Shown here: in pieces, positions 13,606 to 21,980 of the stretch
How the letters are laid out: each line of letters opens with the position of its first letter
How positions within the stretch are numbered: position 1 is the first letter of the stretch
NCBI GenBank assembly: GCA_016783865.1
Contig: JADHVS010000050.1
Location: forward strand, 1 to 22,074
From: Bacteroidales bacterium
GTDB lineage: Bacteria > Bacteroidota > Bacteroidia > Bacteroidales > SM23-62
DNA length: 22,074 nt
Direction: 5' to 3'
The notes under the pieces: model-generated
The model's database searches: none
Told to the model about the DNA's origin: nothing
Seen by the model: only the letters and a program-made list of their open reading frames with translations
Position numbers and translations under genes: made by a program

Positions 13606-14400
13606 TTAGAGTTCCTTAATTGTTATGCTTCTGTACCAGACTGCATGACCGTGGTCCTGCAGTGCTATTAGACCTGCCTTAGCCACTTCAGCCCAATTTT
13701 CTTGATATTCAGGGAATTTACTGTTTTTTACCATAGCATACCAGTCTTCGGTCCAGAGGTGATATTCCAGCACTTTTTCACCATTCATAAAATGGACAAC
13801 GGTTCCATCATAAACCAGGATCTCACCAATGTTCCATTCACCTGCAGGTTTTGCGTTTTGAGGAACAGCAGGGATCAGGTCATACAAGGAGCCTGCCTGG
13901 CGGTTACCATCCTTTCCAAGCATAGCATCGGGATGTACTTCATTATCAAGGATCTGCATTTCCGGGGCAGTTTTCCATATCGGCCAGCCTTCAACCTCTT
14001 TTCCAAGATAAAAGACACCCGAATTACCGCCCGTTCCAATCTTCCATTCAAATTTTAAATGAAAGTTCGAAAACTCTTTATCATAAATAATGTCACCGCC
14101 CATGCCGGCTTCTCCTGTTCCTGTCTCAAGACAGTGCAGGGCGGCCTCTTCAATATCCCATCCTGAATCAGGGAAGGCCGGTTTGTTATATCCTCTCCAA
14201 CCGGTGGTTGTTTCTCCATCGAAAAGAAGTACCCAACCTCCGTCAATTTCTTCCTGGGTAAGTATATTGGGACCAACCTCTTCTATAATTTCTTCTTCAA
14301 CTTGTTCCTTTTGTCCGGTTTTAGTTTTACATGAGTTAAGAACAAAGCTAATGAGTGCCATACTCATAAGCAAAAGTGAAAGCGTTCTGATTTTTTTCAT
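13606..14400 (-). CDS. DUF1080 (3-keto-disaccharide hydrolase family) lipoprotein
   Basis: This encodes 264 residues. The signal peptide ends in FVLNSC, a lipobox with Cys24, so the protein is membrane-anchored, perhaps surface-exposed. After a Glu-rich spacer comes the PF06439-type domain: GWVLLFDGETTTGWRGY near the start, then NFHLKFEWKIGTGGNSGVFY, a W-x-x-APEMQILDN segment, LYDLIPA, and a C-terminal GLIALQDHGHAVWYRSI. All of these are family hallmarks (concanavalin-like jelly roll). Members of this family cleave 3-keto-glycosides in Bacteroidota, but no partner Gfo/Idh/MocA oxidoreductase that would make the keto-sugar is in this window. It lies between two TIM-barrel isomerase genes on the same strand. 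It has its own good promoter (14459-14490, minus strand). Confidence 0.9.
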   Translation of the reverse strand: MKKIRTLSLLLMSMALISFVLNSCKTKTGQKEQVEEEIIEEVGPNILTQEEIDGGWVLLFDGETTTGWRGYNKPAFPDSGWDIEEAALHCLETGTGEAGMGGDIIYDKEFSNFHLKFEWKIGTGGNSGVFYLGKEVEGWPIWKTAPEMQILDNEVHPDAMLGKDGNRQAGSLYDLIPAVPQNAKPAGEWNIGEILVYDGTVVHFMNGEKVLEYHLWTEDWYAMVKNSKFPEYQENWAEVAKAGLIALQDHGHAVWYRSITIKEL

Positions 14401-14458
14401 TGTTAATAGGGATTTAGAAATGGTTTATTAGTTAAAAGATTTTTATCGGAAAACTCTA

Positions 14459-14493
14459 CAAAATTAATACACGATTTGTCAAAAAACAAATCG
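14459..14493 (-). promoter_or_regulatory. Promoter with overlapping palindrome for the DUF1080 gene
   Basis: On the minus strand a -33 TTTG (14487-14490), a 20-base spacer and a -7 TAATTTTG (14459-14466) match the Bacteroidota consensus in sequence and spacing. A perfect 8-bp inverted repeat, CGATTTGT (14472-14479) with ACAAATCG (14486-14493), covers the -33 box and most of the spacer. A regulator bound there would block the promoter, so it is a good operator candidate. The start codon is about 58 bases downstream. Confidence 0.6.
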
Positions 14494-14507
14494 GTGATCA
14501 GTGATCG
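14494..14507. repeat. GTGATCR heptad pair
   Basis: GTGATCA and GTGATCG stand in tandem, followed by GGAGGGTGTGG. The same heptad family and similar downstream bases (GGAAGGTGTGG) occur at 20571-20614. Confidence 0.55.
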
Positions 14508-14536
14508 GAGGGTGTGGGGGTGGGTGTTGGGTATGA

Positions 14537-15400
14537 TTACAATATGCTTTGGAGATATTCCCAGCTTGTCCGGGCGCATTCCATTCCATTTTCAGGCCGG
14601 TCGTGTTCCACGATCAGATGTTTGATACCGGCCAGTTCGGCCTTGGCGAAGATGGATGGAAAATCGATGATCCCATCTCCAACACATTCAAATGACCGCT
14701 CTTCAGTGTTATCCATATCCTTTACATGAGCCAGTGGGAATCTGCCCGGATATTTCTCAAAATAATGAAGGGGTTCGTCATTGCCTTTGTGGATCCAATA
14801 GAGGTCGATCTCTACTTTTACAAGATCGGGATCGGTATTTGCAAGCAAATAATCAAAGGGTATTGTATCCCCGGCTACCGGCCAGAACTCTTTATCATGA
14901 TTATGCCAGGTAAAGATCAGTCCCTCAGCCTTACACCTGGCACCGATCTTATTGAGGCGGTCAGCTGTCTCTTTCAATTCATCAAGCGAAATATTTAATG
15001 CGTCGGTTAGCCAGGGCCAGTATGTCACTGCATATTTGAATTCCAGGTCATGGGCTTTTTGAACAAAGGCTGCAAATGTCTTATCTTCCAGGAATTCTGA
15101 TACGCCGAGTCCGCCGGCAATGTGTGTTAGATCGATCTCTTTCAGGAACGTTTTGTATGCCGGGAGGTCATCTCCGAAAATTCTCGCCGATTCAATGTAT
15201 TTATATCCGATTTCAGCAACCTGTGTCAAGGCACTTCTCCAGTCTTTTTTTATTTCTTCATTGATGGTGCCAATGATGGCAATGTCTTTAAGAGGATTAT
15301 CAGAGGCAGACTGACATGCCTGAAGTATTGCCCAACCTGATAATGTTCCGGCGGTTATTAATCCGGTTGTCCTTAGGAAGTCTCTGCGTGATTCATCCAT
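14537..15400 (-). CDS. Tat-exported sugar isomerase/epimerase (inosose dehydratase-like TIM barrel)
   Basis: This encodes 287 residues. SRRDFLRTTGLITAGTLSGW is a strong Tat signal, and ILQAC may be a lipobox, so a periplasmic lipoprotein is likely. The TIM barrel carries the usual ligand pattern: FTWHNHDKEF (H168, E171), VEIDLYW (D199), LAHVKD (H225) and IVEHDR (E265). A VGDGIIDFPSI segment is typical of sugar phosphate isomerase/epimerase family members. The substrate is unknown; position next to the DUF1080 gene suggests keto-sugar or inositol-like compounds. It is first in the minus-strand series and is divergent from the S9 peptidase gene across 287 bases. Only 18% or so of its length (the signal and N-terminal strand) differs from a minimal barrel, so it appears complete. 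Confidence 0.86.
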   Translation of the reverse strand: MDESRRDFLRTTGLITAGTLSGWAILQACQSASDNPLKDIAIIGTINEEIKKDWRSALTQVAEIGYKYIESARIFGDDLPAYKTFLKEIDLTHIAGGLGVSEFLEDKTFAAFVQKAHDLEFKYAVTYWPWLTDALNISLDELKETADRLNKIGARCKAEGLIFTWHNHDKEFWPVAGDTIPFDYLLANTDPDLVKVEIDLYWIHKGNDEPLHYFEKYPGRFPLAHVKDMDNTEERSFECVGDGIIDFPSIFAKAELAGIKHLIVEHDRPENGMECARTSWEYLQSIL

Positions 15401-15630
15401 TTCGTAGAAATTAAGTTTAGTGGTTGAATGTTTTTATGATTTATAAAAATAGCATTTTATTTAATGCGATTTTTTAACCAAATTTGATTTGAGTTATTTT
15501 CCACAAGAAAGGTATCATTTTACTATTCGATTGAATTAAAATTTCTGGATGAATGTTATCATTTCACAAGAAAATATTTAATTAATTGATCTTGTGTAAC
15601 TTACTATGACAATATTTTGATCGCCTTTTG

Positions 15631-15653
15631 TGATAATAATGAAAATATTATCA
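15631..15653. promoter_or_regulatory. Perfect 8-bp inverted repeat in the divergent gap
   Basis: TGATAATA (15631-15638) and TATTATCA (15646-15653) are exact inverted copies with a 7-base loop, 35 bases before the S9 peptidase start. Operator or leader hairpin are both possible. The remaining gap (15401-15687) is AT-rich and holds no gene; I see no full-consensus promoter in it. Confidence 0.4.
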
Positions 15654-15687
15654 TGGACGTTTCATTTATCCTAAAAAAATATTATTG

Positions 15688-18105
15688 ATGAAAAATAATA
15701 AGTTTTTATTAGTCGTCACAGTATTCATATTGGGACTTCCATGCTTTCTATGGGCACAAATCGATCTGGCTTACCAGGAACCGCCAGATGAAATTCTTAA
15801 ACTGGTTGATGCTCCGCTGACTCCTTCTACACTGATATCTCCGGATGGAAAGTGGATGGTTTTGCTTGGTCGACCCAGTATGCCTTCTATCGGGGAAGTG
15901 TCACAGCCGGAATTACGCCTGGGAGGTTTACGAATTAATCCTGCGATAAATAGCCGCAGCCAATCAGGTTTTAACAATAGCATAAGTTTCCTGAGGGTAG
16001 AAGACAAGAAGGAATTCACTGTTAGCGGATTGCCCGAAATTGTTAAGATAACAAGTACAAGCTGGTCGCCCGATGGTCAAAAACTTGCCTTCACCCTGGC
16101 AAAAAATGAAGGTATACAGTTATGGCGGATCGATCTTAATACCATGGAAGCCAAAGCATTAACTAAGCCGGTAGTAAATGATATAATGTATGGTTCTGCC
16201 TATCTCTGGCTGCCGGCAAGCGATGGTATTATTTTCAAGTCTGTAGATGAGTCCAGGGGAAAACTGACGGAAAAGCCCACAACACCGACCGGTCCGGTGA
16301 TAAGTGAGAATACTGGAAAGGTTGCGGCCGTATGGACATACCAGGATTTACTCCAAAACACATACGATGAAGAGGTATTTGATTACTACCTGATGACCCA
16401 ATTAAAATTGGTTAACCTTGACAATTCTCAAACCAACCTGGGGGAGGCAGGAATTATCGGGGATTTTTCTCTTTCACCCAATGGCAAATATATTATGGTG
16501 CAATTGGTTCAGGGGCCCTATTCTTATATTGTGCCTTATTATTATTTCCCGTCAAAAACCGAAATATGGGATATTGAGGGAAATGTGATCAAAACGGTTG
16601 CTGATCTGCCATTGGCCGATGATATACCAAAAGGACACGGTTCAGTCAGAACAGGTCCACGGTCGATACAATGGAGAGCGGATGTTCCGGCCACACTTTA
16701 TTGGGTCGAAGCACTGGATGAAGGAGATGCAAACAAAGAGGTTGATTTCCGTGATCAGCTTTTCTGTTTGAAGGAGCCGTTTGATGGCAACCCGGAAGAA
16801 GTCTTAAAATATGGGCTCCGTTACGGTGGTATTTCATGGGGGACAGGTGACAGGGCAATAACATTTGAATACTGGAGAAGGACAAGACAGGAAATAACCA
16901 TCCTCTTTCAGCCAGATCATCCGGAGAAAGGCAAGAAAGTGCTGTTTGACCGGTCAACGGAAGATATTTATTCGGATCCCGGATCTTTCAGGTCTGAAAG
17001 AAATGAATCAGGCAAATATGTCCTGCAAACTACTGACAAGGGTAAGGCATTGATATTAGTGGGCAGGGGAGCATCTCCGGAAGGTAATAAGCCATTTGTC
17101 GATAAATACTTCCCGGAAAATAAAAAGACAATTCGCCTGTGGCAATCAAAGGCACCCTACTACGAGTTTCCGGTCCATGTTTCAGATCTTGAAAAGGGTA
17201 AAATTATCACCTTAAGAGAATCCAGGACGGAACAGCCAAATTATTTTATCAGGGACCTGAAAAATGACAAGCTTGACCAGATCACCAACTTCCCGCATCC
17301 GCATCCGGAATTCAGTAATCTCAATAAACAATTACTGAAATATTACAGGGAGGATGGTGTGTTGTTGAATGGCACACTTTATTTACCATACCAGGAGGCA
17401 GAGAAGAATAAGGACCTGCCTGTTATTCTCTGGGCTTATCCAAGAGAGTTTAAAAGTGCAGATGCAGCCGGGCAGGTAAGTGATTCTCCATACCAGTTTG
17501 ACAGGATCAGTCATTGGTCTCCCTTGATCTGGTTGTCGATGGGGTATGCTGTTATGGATGATCCTAAAATGCCCATCATTGGTGAAGGAGATGAGCAACC
17601 GAATGATTCATTTGTGGATCAATTGGTGATGAGTGCAAAAGCAGCCGTGGATACTCTCGTAACCATGGGTGTAGCCGATCCCGGGAAGTTTGTTATTGGA
17701 GGCCATTCATACGGGGCCTTTATGACGGCTAACCTTCTGGCGCATTCTGACCTTTTTGCAACAGGTATCGCACGGAGCGGAGCTTATAACAGAACCCTCA
17801 CACCATTTGGTTTCCAGGCGGAGGAAAGGACATTCTGGGAGGCACCAGAAGTTTATTCCGCCATGTCGCCTTTCATGCATGCCGATAAAATAAATGAACC
17901 TATACTGCTGATCCATGGAGAGGCCGATAATAATTCGGGTACTTTTCCGATTCAAAGCCAACGATTCTATCATGCGTTAAAGGGAAACGGAGCCACCGTG
18001 CGACTCGTTTTGCTTCCTAATGAAAGTCATGGATACAGGGCAAGGGAGTCTGTGTTGCACATGCTCTGGGAAATGAACGAATGGATGGAGAAATATGCCA
18101 AATGA
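15688..18105 (+). CDS. Exported S9 prolyl-oligopeptidase-family serine peptidase (glutamyl-endopeptidase-like)
   Basis: This encodes 805 residues from ATG 15688; the codon before it is an in-frame TTG. A signal peptide (FLLVVTVFILGLPCFLWAQ) sends it to the periplasm. The N-terminal two thirds form a beta-propeller (SPDGKWMVLLG, SWSPDGQKLAF, SLSPNGKYIMVQ). The alpha/beta-hydrolase domain carries Ser674 in GGHSYGAF, Asp747 in IHGEADNN and His781 in NESHGYRARES. LVDAPLTPSTLISPDG near the N-terminus and the layout match the glutamyl endopeptidase branch (S9D); acyl-aminoacyl peptidases are the alternative. It likely cleaves peptides in the periplasm. Its stop lies 11 bases inside the following methyltransferase gene, so the two are translationally coupled. 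Confidence 0.9.
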   Translation: MKNNKFLLVVTVFILGLPCFLWAQIDLAYQEPPDEILKLVDAPLTPSTLISPDGKWMVLLGRPSMPSIGEVSQPELRLGGLRINPAINSRSQSGFNNSISFLRVEDKKEFTVSGLPEIVKITSTSWSPDGQKLAFTLAKNEGIQLWRIDLNTMEAKALTKPVVNDIMYGSAYLWLPASDGIIFKSVDESRGKLTEKPTTPTGPVISENTGKVAAVWTYQDLLQNTYDEEVFDYYLMTQLKLVNLDNSQTNLGEAGIIGDFSLSPNGKYIMVQLVQGPYSYIVPYYYFPSKTEIWDIEGNVIKTVADLPLADDIPKGHGSVRTGPRSIQWRADVPATLYWVEALDEGDANKEVDFRDQLFCLKEPFDGNPEEVLKYGLRYGGISWGTGDRAITFEYWRRTRQEITILFQPDHPEKGKKVLFDRSTEDIYSDPGSFRSERNESGKYVLQTTDKGKALILVGRGASPEGNKPFVDKYFPENKKTIRLWQSKAPYYEFPVHVSDLEKGKIITLRESRTEQPNYFIRDLKNDKLDQITNFPHPHPEFSNLNKQLLKYYREDGVLLNGTLYLPYQEAEKNKDLPVILWAYPREFKSADAAGQVSDSPYQFDRISHWSPLIWLSMGYAVMDDPKMPIIGEGDEQPNDSFVDQLVMSAKAAVDTLVTMGVADPGKFVIGGHSYGAFMTANLLAHSDLFATGIARSGAYNRTLTPFGFQAEERTFWEAPEVYSAMSPFMHADKINEPILLIHGEADNNSGTFPIQSQRFYHALKGNGATVRLVLLPNESHGYRARESVLHMLWEMNEWMEKYAK

Positions 18106-18853
18106 TTATATAAATTTTGGTGCTGTGCACGAGATAATTGCAATTGCCAGTTTTCAGGAGGTTCTTGGAACTATTGACGGGGGCAGGATTTTAGATGTTG
18201 CATGCGGGGCCGGACAGTCCATTGAATTATTGGTTAACTCCCTCGGCAGCTGGGATCGTATCACAGGCCTTGACCTGAGTGATAAAATCATGGAGGAGGC
18301 GAAGCAGAAATTCAGGGGTGATCATTTCTCTTTTGTTACCGGAACTGCACAGGGTCTTCCATTTGAACCCGACAGTTTTGATATGGTATGTCTTTCCAAA
18401 GGCCTGCATCATGTGCCTGATCCTGTTGCTGCATTAAATGAGATGCTGCGTGTAGTGAATCAGGATGGATATTTACTTGTGATTGAAATGTATTCTGATG
18501 GTTTGAATGCCGCCCAGGAATCCCAGAAGATGTATCATCACCTGCGGGTTGAGGTGGATAACCTGCTTGGTGTCGATCATAACAATACATTCAGAAAAAC
18601 GGAGTTATTAGAAATAATGATGGGAACATCATTAAGGGAAGTGAAGGTTTTTGAATATTCTGAGCCGAACCTCGATCCACATAATCCTGAGGTGATTAAT
18701 GAATATGTCGAAAAAATGGGAGCATGGATAGAAGAGCTGCAGGATCATCCTGAATCCAGTAGCATTAAAATGAAGCTAAAGAGGGTGGAAGGAAAGATGA
18801 TCGCAGATGGATTTTCCAAGCCGCCTCTACTTATTTTTTTGGGGAAAAAATAA
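18095..18853 (+). CDS. Class I SAM-dependent methyltransferase (UbiE/Methyltransf_11 type)
   Basis: This encodes 252 residues. Motif I RILDVACGAGQS (31-42), the acidic residue at the end of strand 2 (GLDLS, D60), the segment GLPFEPDSFDMVCLSKGLHH (87-106) with HVPDP, and GYLLVIEMY are the usual order of a small-molecule methyltransferase. The substrate is unknown. The ATG lies inside the end of the S9 peptidase gene (11-base overlap), an unusual pairing of an exported peptidase with a cytoplasmic enzyme. A heptad repeat tract begins just after its stop. Confidence 0.87.
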   Translation: MPNDYINFGAVHEIIAIASFQEVLGTIDGGRILDVACGAGQSIELLVNSLGSWDRITGLDLSDKIMEEAKQKFRGDHFSFVTGTAQGLPFEPDSFDMVCLSKGLHHVPDPVAALNEMLRVVNQDGYLLVIEMYSDGLNAAQESQKMYHHLRVEVDNLLGVDHNNTFRKTELLEIMMGTSLREVKVFEYSEPNLDPHNPEVINEYVEKMGAWIEELQDHPESSSIKMKLKRVEGKMIADGFSKPPLLIFLGKK

Positions 18854-18855
18854 GT

Positions 18856-18876
18856 GAATATCGAATATCGAATAAC
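18856..18876. repeat. GAATATC heptad tract
   Basis: GAATATC, GAATATC and GAATAAC stand in tandem two bases after the methyltransferase stop, followed by a looser GATTTTTGAATTATGAAG. Confidence 0.6.
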
Positions 18877-18916
18877 GATTTTTGAATTATGAAGTGAAGA
18901 ATAAAAACAATAAAAA

Positions 18917-20041
18917 ATGAAAAAGTTAAACATCATCCTGTTAATGTTTCTTATCCCGGCCTTAGGCTTTGGGCAGCTTTATACCCGCAAAGAGATCAAA
19001 ATTCCGGATATCCCCGGATACCTGACCTTAAAATGCGATCTTCATATGCATACTGTTTTTTCGGATGGAAATGTCTGGCCAACCGTCCGCGCCGATGAAG
19101 CATGGAGGGAAGGACTGGATGTATTTGCAATCAGTGATCATGTAGAGTATCAGCCTCATAAAGAGGATATTACAACTGGAATTGGCAGGTCGTACGAAAT
19201 TGCAAAACCCAGGGCGGATGAATTGGGACTTATGATTATAAGGGCCGCAGAGATTACACGTGATATGCCACCGGGACATTTCAATGTACTTTTCCTGGAT
19301 AGTATTTCAGCACTTTACAAAGATAATTTCTGGCAGGCCATCCAGGCTGCCGTCGACCAGGATGCTTTTATCTTCTGGAACCACCCGGGCTGGAGACAGC
19401 CGGACGAGATCCCGATATGGTATGATGAGCACTCCAGGCTGTATGATGAAGGTCATATGCATGGAATGGAAATAGTAAACGAAAGATCATATTATCCCCT
19501 GGCCCATCAGTGGTGCCTTGAAAAAAACATTACCATGTTAGGGAATTCCGATATACATAACCCGACAGGCATGGATATTGATTTCGCTGAAGGTGCTCAC
19601 CGGGCCATTACCCTTGTCTTTGCTGAAAAGTTTACGGAAGAGTCTGTCAAGGAGGCTCTAGTAAAAGGCAGGACAGCGGTATATTATAAAGACATGTTAA
19701 TGGGTAAGCAAGAGTTTCTGAAACCCATATTTGAGAAATCAGTTAACATTGCCAACCGATCTGTCGAGCTAGGCCCCGGAGAAACATTTAATCTCCAGGT
19801 GACCAATAATTCAGAGGTACCATTCATCCTGGAAGCGGCGGAAGGTGAGAAGGATATCTTTTACCAGGAGAATGTTACCCTGTACCCGGGAAGGACCAGT
19901 ATTATAAGGATCCGGAGTAAACAGATTGCCGAACCCGGGATCCATACCTATACCCTGCGCTTTGTGGTCAGTAACCTCCTGACGGGTGTGGAGACCGGCC
20001 TGCCTGTTGAACTGAAATTCAAGGCAAAGATTGTCGACTGA
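18917..20041 (+). CDS. Exported PHP-domain phosphodiesterase/phosphoesterase
   Basis: This encodes 374 residues. A signal peptide (LNIILLMFLIPALGFGQ) is followed by a PHP domain with the metal motifs DLHMHTVFSDG (H43, H45, D50), ISDHVEY (D74, H75), E112 in AAEITRD, H121 in GHFNV, H156 in WNHPG, and NSDIHNP (D212, H214). This is the nearly complete nine-ligand set of a PHP phosphoesterase. The last 120 residues form a beta-sandwich-like C-terminus (FNLQVTNNSEVPFILEAA, GIHTYTLRFVVSNL). I recall exported Bacteroidota proteins of this form being annotated as Sb-PDE-like phosphodiesterases, but the substrate here is not shown. It stands after the methyltransferase on the same strand with a 63-base gap, and could be co-transcribed. 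Confidence 0.85.
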   Translation: MKKLNIILLMFLIPALGFGQLYTRKEIKIPDIPGYLTLKCDLHMHTVFSDGNVWPTVRADEAWREGLDVFAISDHVEYQPHKEDITTGIGRSYEIAKPRADELGLMIIRAAEITRDMPPGHFNVLFLDSISALYKDNFWQAIQAAVDQDAFIFWNHPGWRQPDEIPIWYDEHSRLYDEGHMHGMEIVNERSYYPLAHQWCLEKNITMLGNSDIHNPTGMDIDFAEGAHRAITLVFAEKFTEESVKEALVKGRTAVYYKDMLMGKQEFLKPIFEKSVNIANRSVELGPGETFNLQVTNNSEVPFILEAAEGEKDIFYQENVTLYPGRTSIIRIRSKQIAEPGIHTYTLRFVVSNLLTGVETGLPVELKFKAKIVD

Positions 20042-20088
20042 TTTTTATTTTGTAATTTGGTTAACATATCCATAATCAACCCCAAACC

Positions 20089-20574
20089 ATGAAAACAGTA
20101 AGTATTATTTCCATAATATATGGTGTTCTTGGCGTGATCTGGGGCACCATGTTGCTGGCAGTTATGCAGGTGCAACGAGCCATATTTGAAAACTTCCCCT
20201 GGCCGGTTGAATTAAACCAATTTATCGACATGCCCGCAATGATCGCTGCCCTGCACAGTCTCTGGAGCTATCTCATCCCGTTTGTTGTTGTCATTGCCAT
20301 TATTTATATGGTAAGTGGTATCCTGGGACTTGGTGACCGGCCACATGCCATTATGTTCGGACTTCTGGCAGCAGTTTTTAACATCATCTGGTATGTCGCT
20401 TATATGGTCCTCATGCAGATCGAGCTGATACCGGCGATCAATACGGGTGAATTCTTCCCGGAAAAATTATTTCAGGTTCTCATTTTCCTGGGATTCCTGA
20501 TTAATGCTATTTTTTATTGTGGATACCCGGTATTTCTAATCATCTACCTGAATAAGCAACGGAATAAGCAGTGA
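20089..20574 (+). CDS. Small four-helix integral membrane protein, unknown function
   Basis: This encodes 161 residues with four hydrophobic segments: about 6-26 (SIIYGVLGVIWGTMLLAVM), 62-82 (LIPFVVVIAIIYMVSGILGL), 87-107 (AIMFGLLAAVFNIIWYVAYM) and 129-155 (VLIFLGFLINAIFYCGYPVFLIIYL). It has no charged catalytic motifs and no family I can name; it resembles small DUF-type membrane proteins of Bacteroidota. It lies 47 bases after the PHP gene on the same strand, so it may be its last operon member. Its stop codon is inside the first heptad of a GTGATCG tract. Confidence 0.7.
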   Translation: MKTVSIISIIYGVLGVIWGTMLLAVMQVQRAIFENFPWPVELNQFIDMPAMIAALHSLWSYLIPFVVVIAIIYMVSGILGLGDRPHAIMFGLLAAVFNIIWYVAYMVLMQIELIPAINTGEFFPEKLFQVLIFLGFLINAIFYCGYPVFLIIYLNKQRNKQ

Positions 20575-20605
20575 TCTGTGATCGGTGATCGGTGAACCGT
20601 GAACG
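20571..20605. repeat. GTGATCG heptad tract (five units)
   Basis: Five units with exact 7-bp period: GTGATCT, GTGATCG, GTGATCG, GTGAACC and GTGAACG. The TGA stop of the membrane-protein gene (20572-20574) is part of the first unit. A perfect 12-bp palindrome AGGAATATTCCT follows at 20623-20634. Confidence 0.75.
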
Positions 20606-20679
20606 GAAGGTGTGGAGGGAATAGGAATATTCCTTGAGGAACCTTTCAAATCCTGAAATTCCGATTAATTAATTGTAGT

Positions 20680-21918
20680 ATGAGGAAATTCATCAGAATT
20701 TTTCTGTACTCGGTCCTTGGCATTGTAGACGCCATGCGTGTCAGTTTCTACATTGCATATCGTTACATTTTTCCAGGGACCAGGGATGTTGAGGTAAACC
20801 AGGCGAACCTGGCATATTTCCAGGAAAACTATGATGATGCCAGGAGTGAATTCCTTTCTCATGCAAAAGACCTGGCGGATAAGTATGAGAATGTCAGGCT
20901 TTTTAAATATAAAGTTGAAAGTAAGACAGACGCTAACCTAATCATGGATCTCTGCTATATACCTGCACAGCAGAATACCCGAAGGCTTTTAATAATAACT
21001 TCCGGACTTCATGGAATTGAGGGATATACAGGTAGTGCCATTCAACAGATGTTTATGAAAGAGTTTCTGTCTGATCATGAGGTTCAGAACCAGGGGATAC
21101 TATTGATTCATTCGATAAATCCATATGGCTTTAAATATATGAGGAAAGCAACTGAAAACAATGTAGACCTGAACAGGAACTGTTCCGTAAGTAAAGCCAT
21201 CTTTGAAAATAAAAATAAGGGTTACGCTGAGTTGTATAATCTTTTATGCCCTTCCGGAAAGGTAAACAAAGGGAGTCTGTCTAATCGCCTTTTTTATTTT
21301 GTTGCAATAAGGAAGATCCTCCAAAAATCTATGGCTACACTCCGGCAGGCAGCCCTGCAAGGTCAGTACAAATTCCCGGAAGGTATTTATTATGGGGGTA
21401 ATGATTTTGAACCACAGATATATTACCTGCAGGAAGTTTTACCGGAAATTTTCGTTCCATACGATCTTATCCTGACCTTAGATATGCACACAGCTTATGG
21501 AGCATGGGGGAAACTCCATCTTTTTACAAATCCATTGGAAGATGATATTCTCAGGGAAAAGACAGAAAGTTTGTTTAATAATCACCCTGTTGATTGGGGA
21601 AATGCTAAGGATTTTTATACAATCCTGGGAGACTTCAGTGGATTTCTTGGAATGCTTAATCCTGATACTACCTGCCTTTCTATGAAATTTGAATTTGGCA
21701 CGCTCGATTCTCAGAAAACCTTTGGTTCGTTACATTCCATCCATAGAATGATCCTGGAAAACCAGGGTCATCTTCACGGATATAAAAATGAGAAGTTCGA
21801 GAAAAATACAAAAAACGATTACAGGGAAATGTATTATCCTACTTCTGAAGCCTGGCGTTCAGAGGTAATCCGCCAGGCCCGTGATATGATGAAGACTGTA
21901 CTGGAGAATTATCGGTGA
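20680..21918 (+). CDS. Membrane-anchored DUF2817 (M14-like zinc carboxypeptidase family) protein
   Basis: This encodes 412 residues. One N-terminal hydrophobic segment (about 4-31) anchors or exports it. The zinc-peptidase motifs are GLHGIEGYTG (H111, E114 as metal ligands), NVDLNRN (161-167), LDMHTAYG with H270 as the third ligand, and a candidate catalytic Glu in KFEFGT (E338). This order fits DUF2817, a subfamily of the M14 carboxypeptidase/aspartoacylase superfamily. It probably removes a terminal residue from a peptide or acylated compound; the substrate is unknown. It follows the heptad tract and looks monocistronic. A possible stem CCTCAGCA/TGCGAGG lies about 30 bases after the stop. 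Confidence 0.82.
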   Translation: MRKFIRIFLYSVLGIVDAMRVSFYIAYRYIFPGTRDVEVNQANLAYFQENYDDARSEFLSHAKDLADKYENVRLFKYKVESKTDANLIMDLCYIPAQQNTRRLLIITSGLHGIEGYTGSAIQQMFMKEFLSDHEVQNQGILLIHSINPYGFKYMRKATENNVDLNRNCSVSKAIFENKNKGYAELYNLLCPSGKVNKGSLSNRLFYFVAIRKILQKSMATLRQAALQGQYKFPEGIYYGGNDFEPQIYYLQEVLPEIFVPYDLILTLDMHTAYGAWGKLHLFTNPLEDDILREKTESLFNNHPVDWGNAKDFYTILGDFSGFLGMLNPDTTCLSMKFEFGTLDSQKTFGSLHSIHRMILENQGHLHGYKNEKFEKNTKNDYREMYYPTSEAWRSEVIRQARDMMKTVLENYR

Positions 21919-21980
21919 TCATCCTGCATTTCAGTGCTTTAATTGACTCTCCTCAGCAAGCTGCGAGGAAACGAGCTCCT

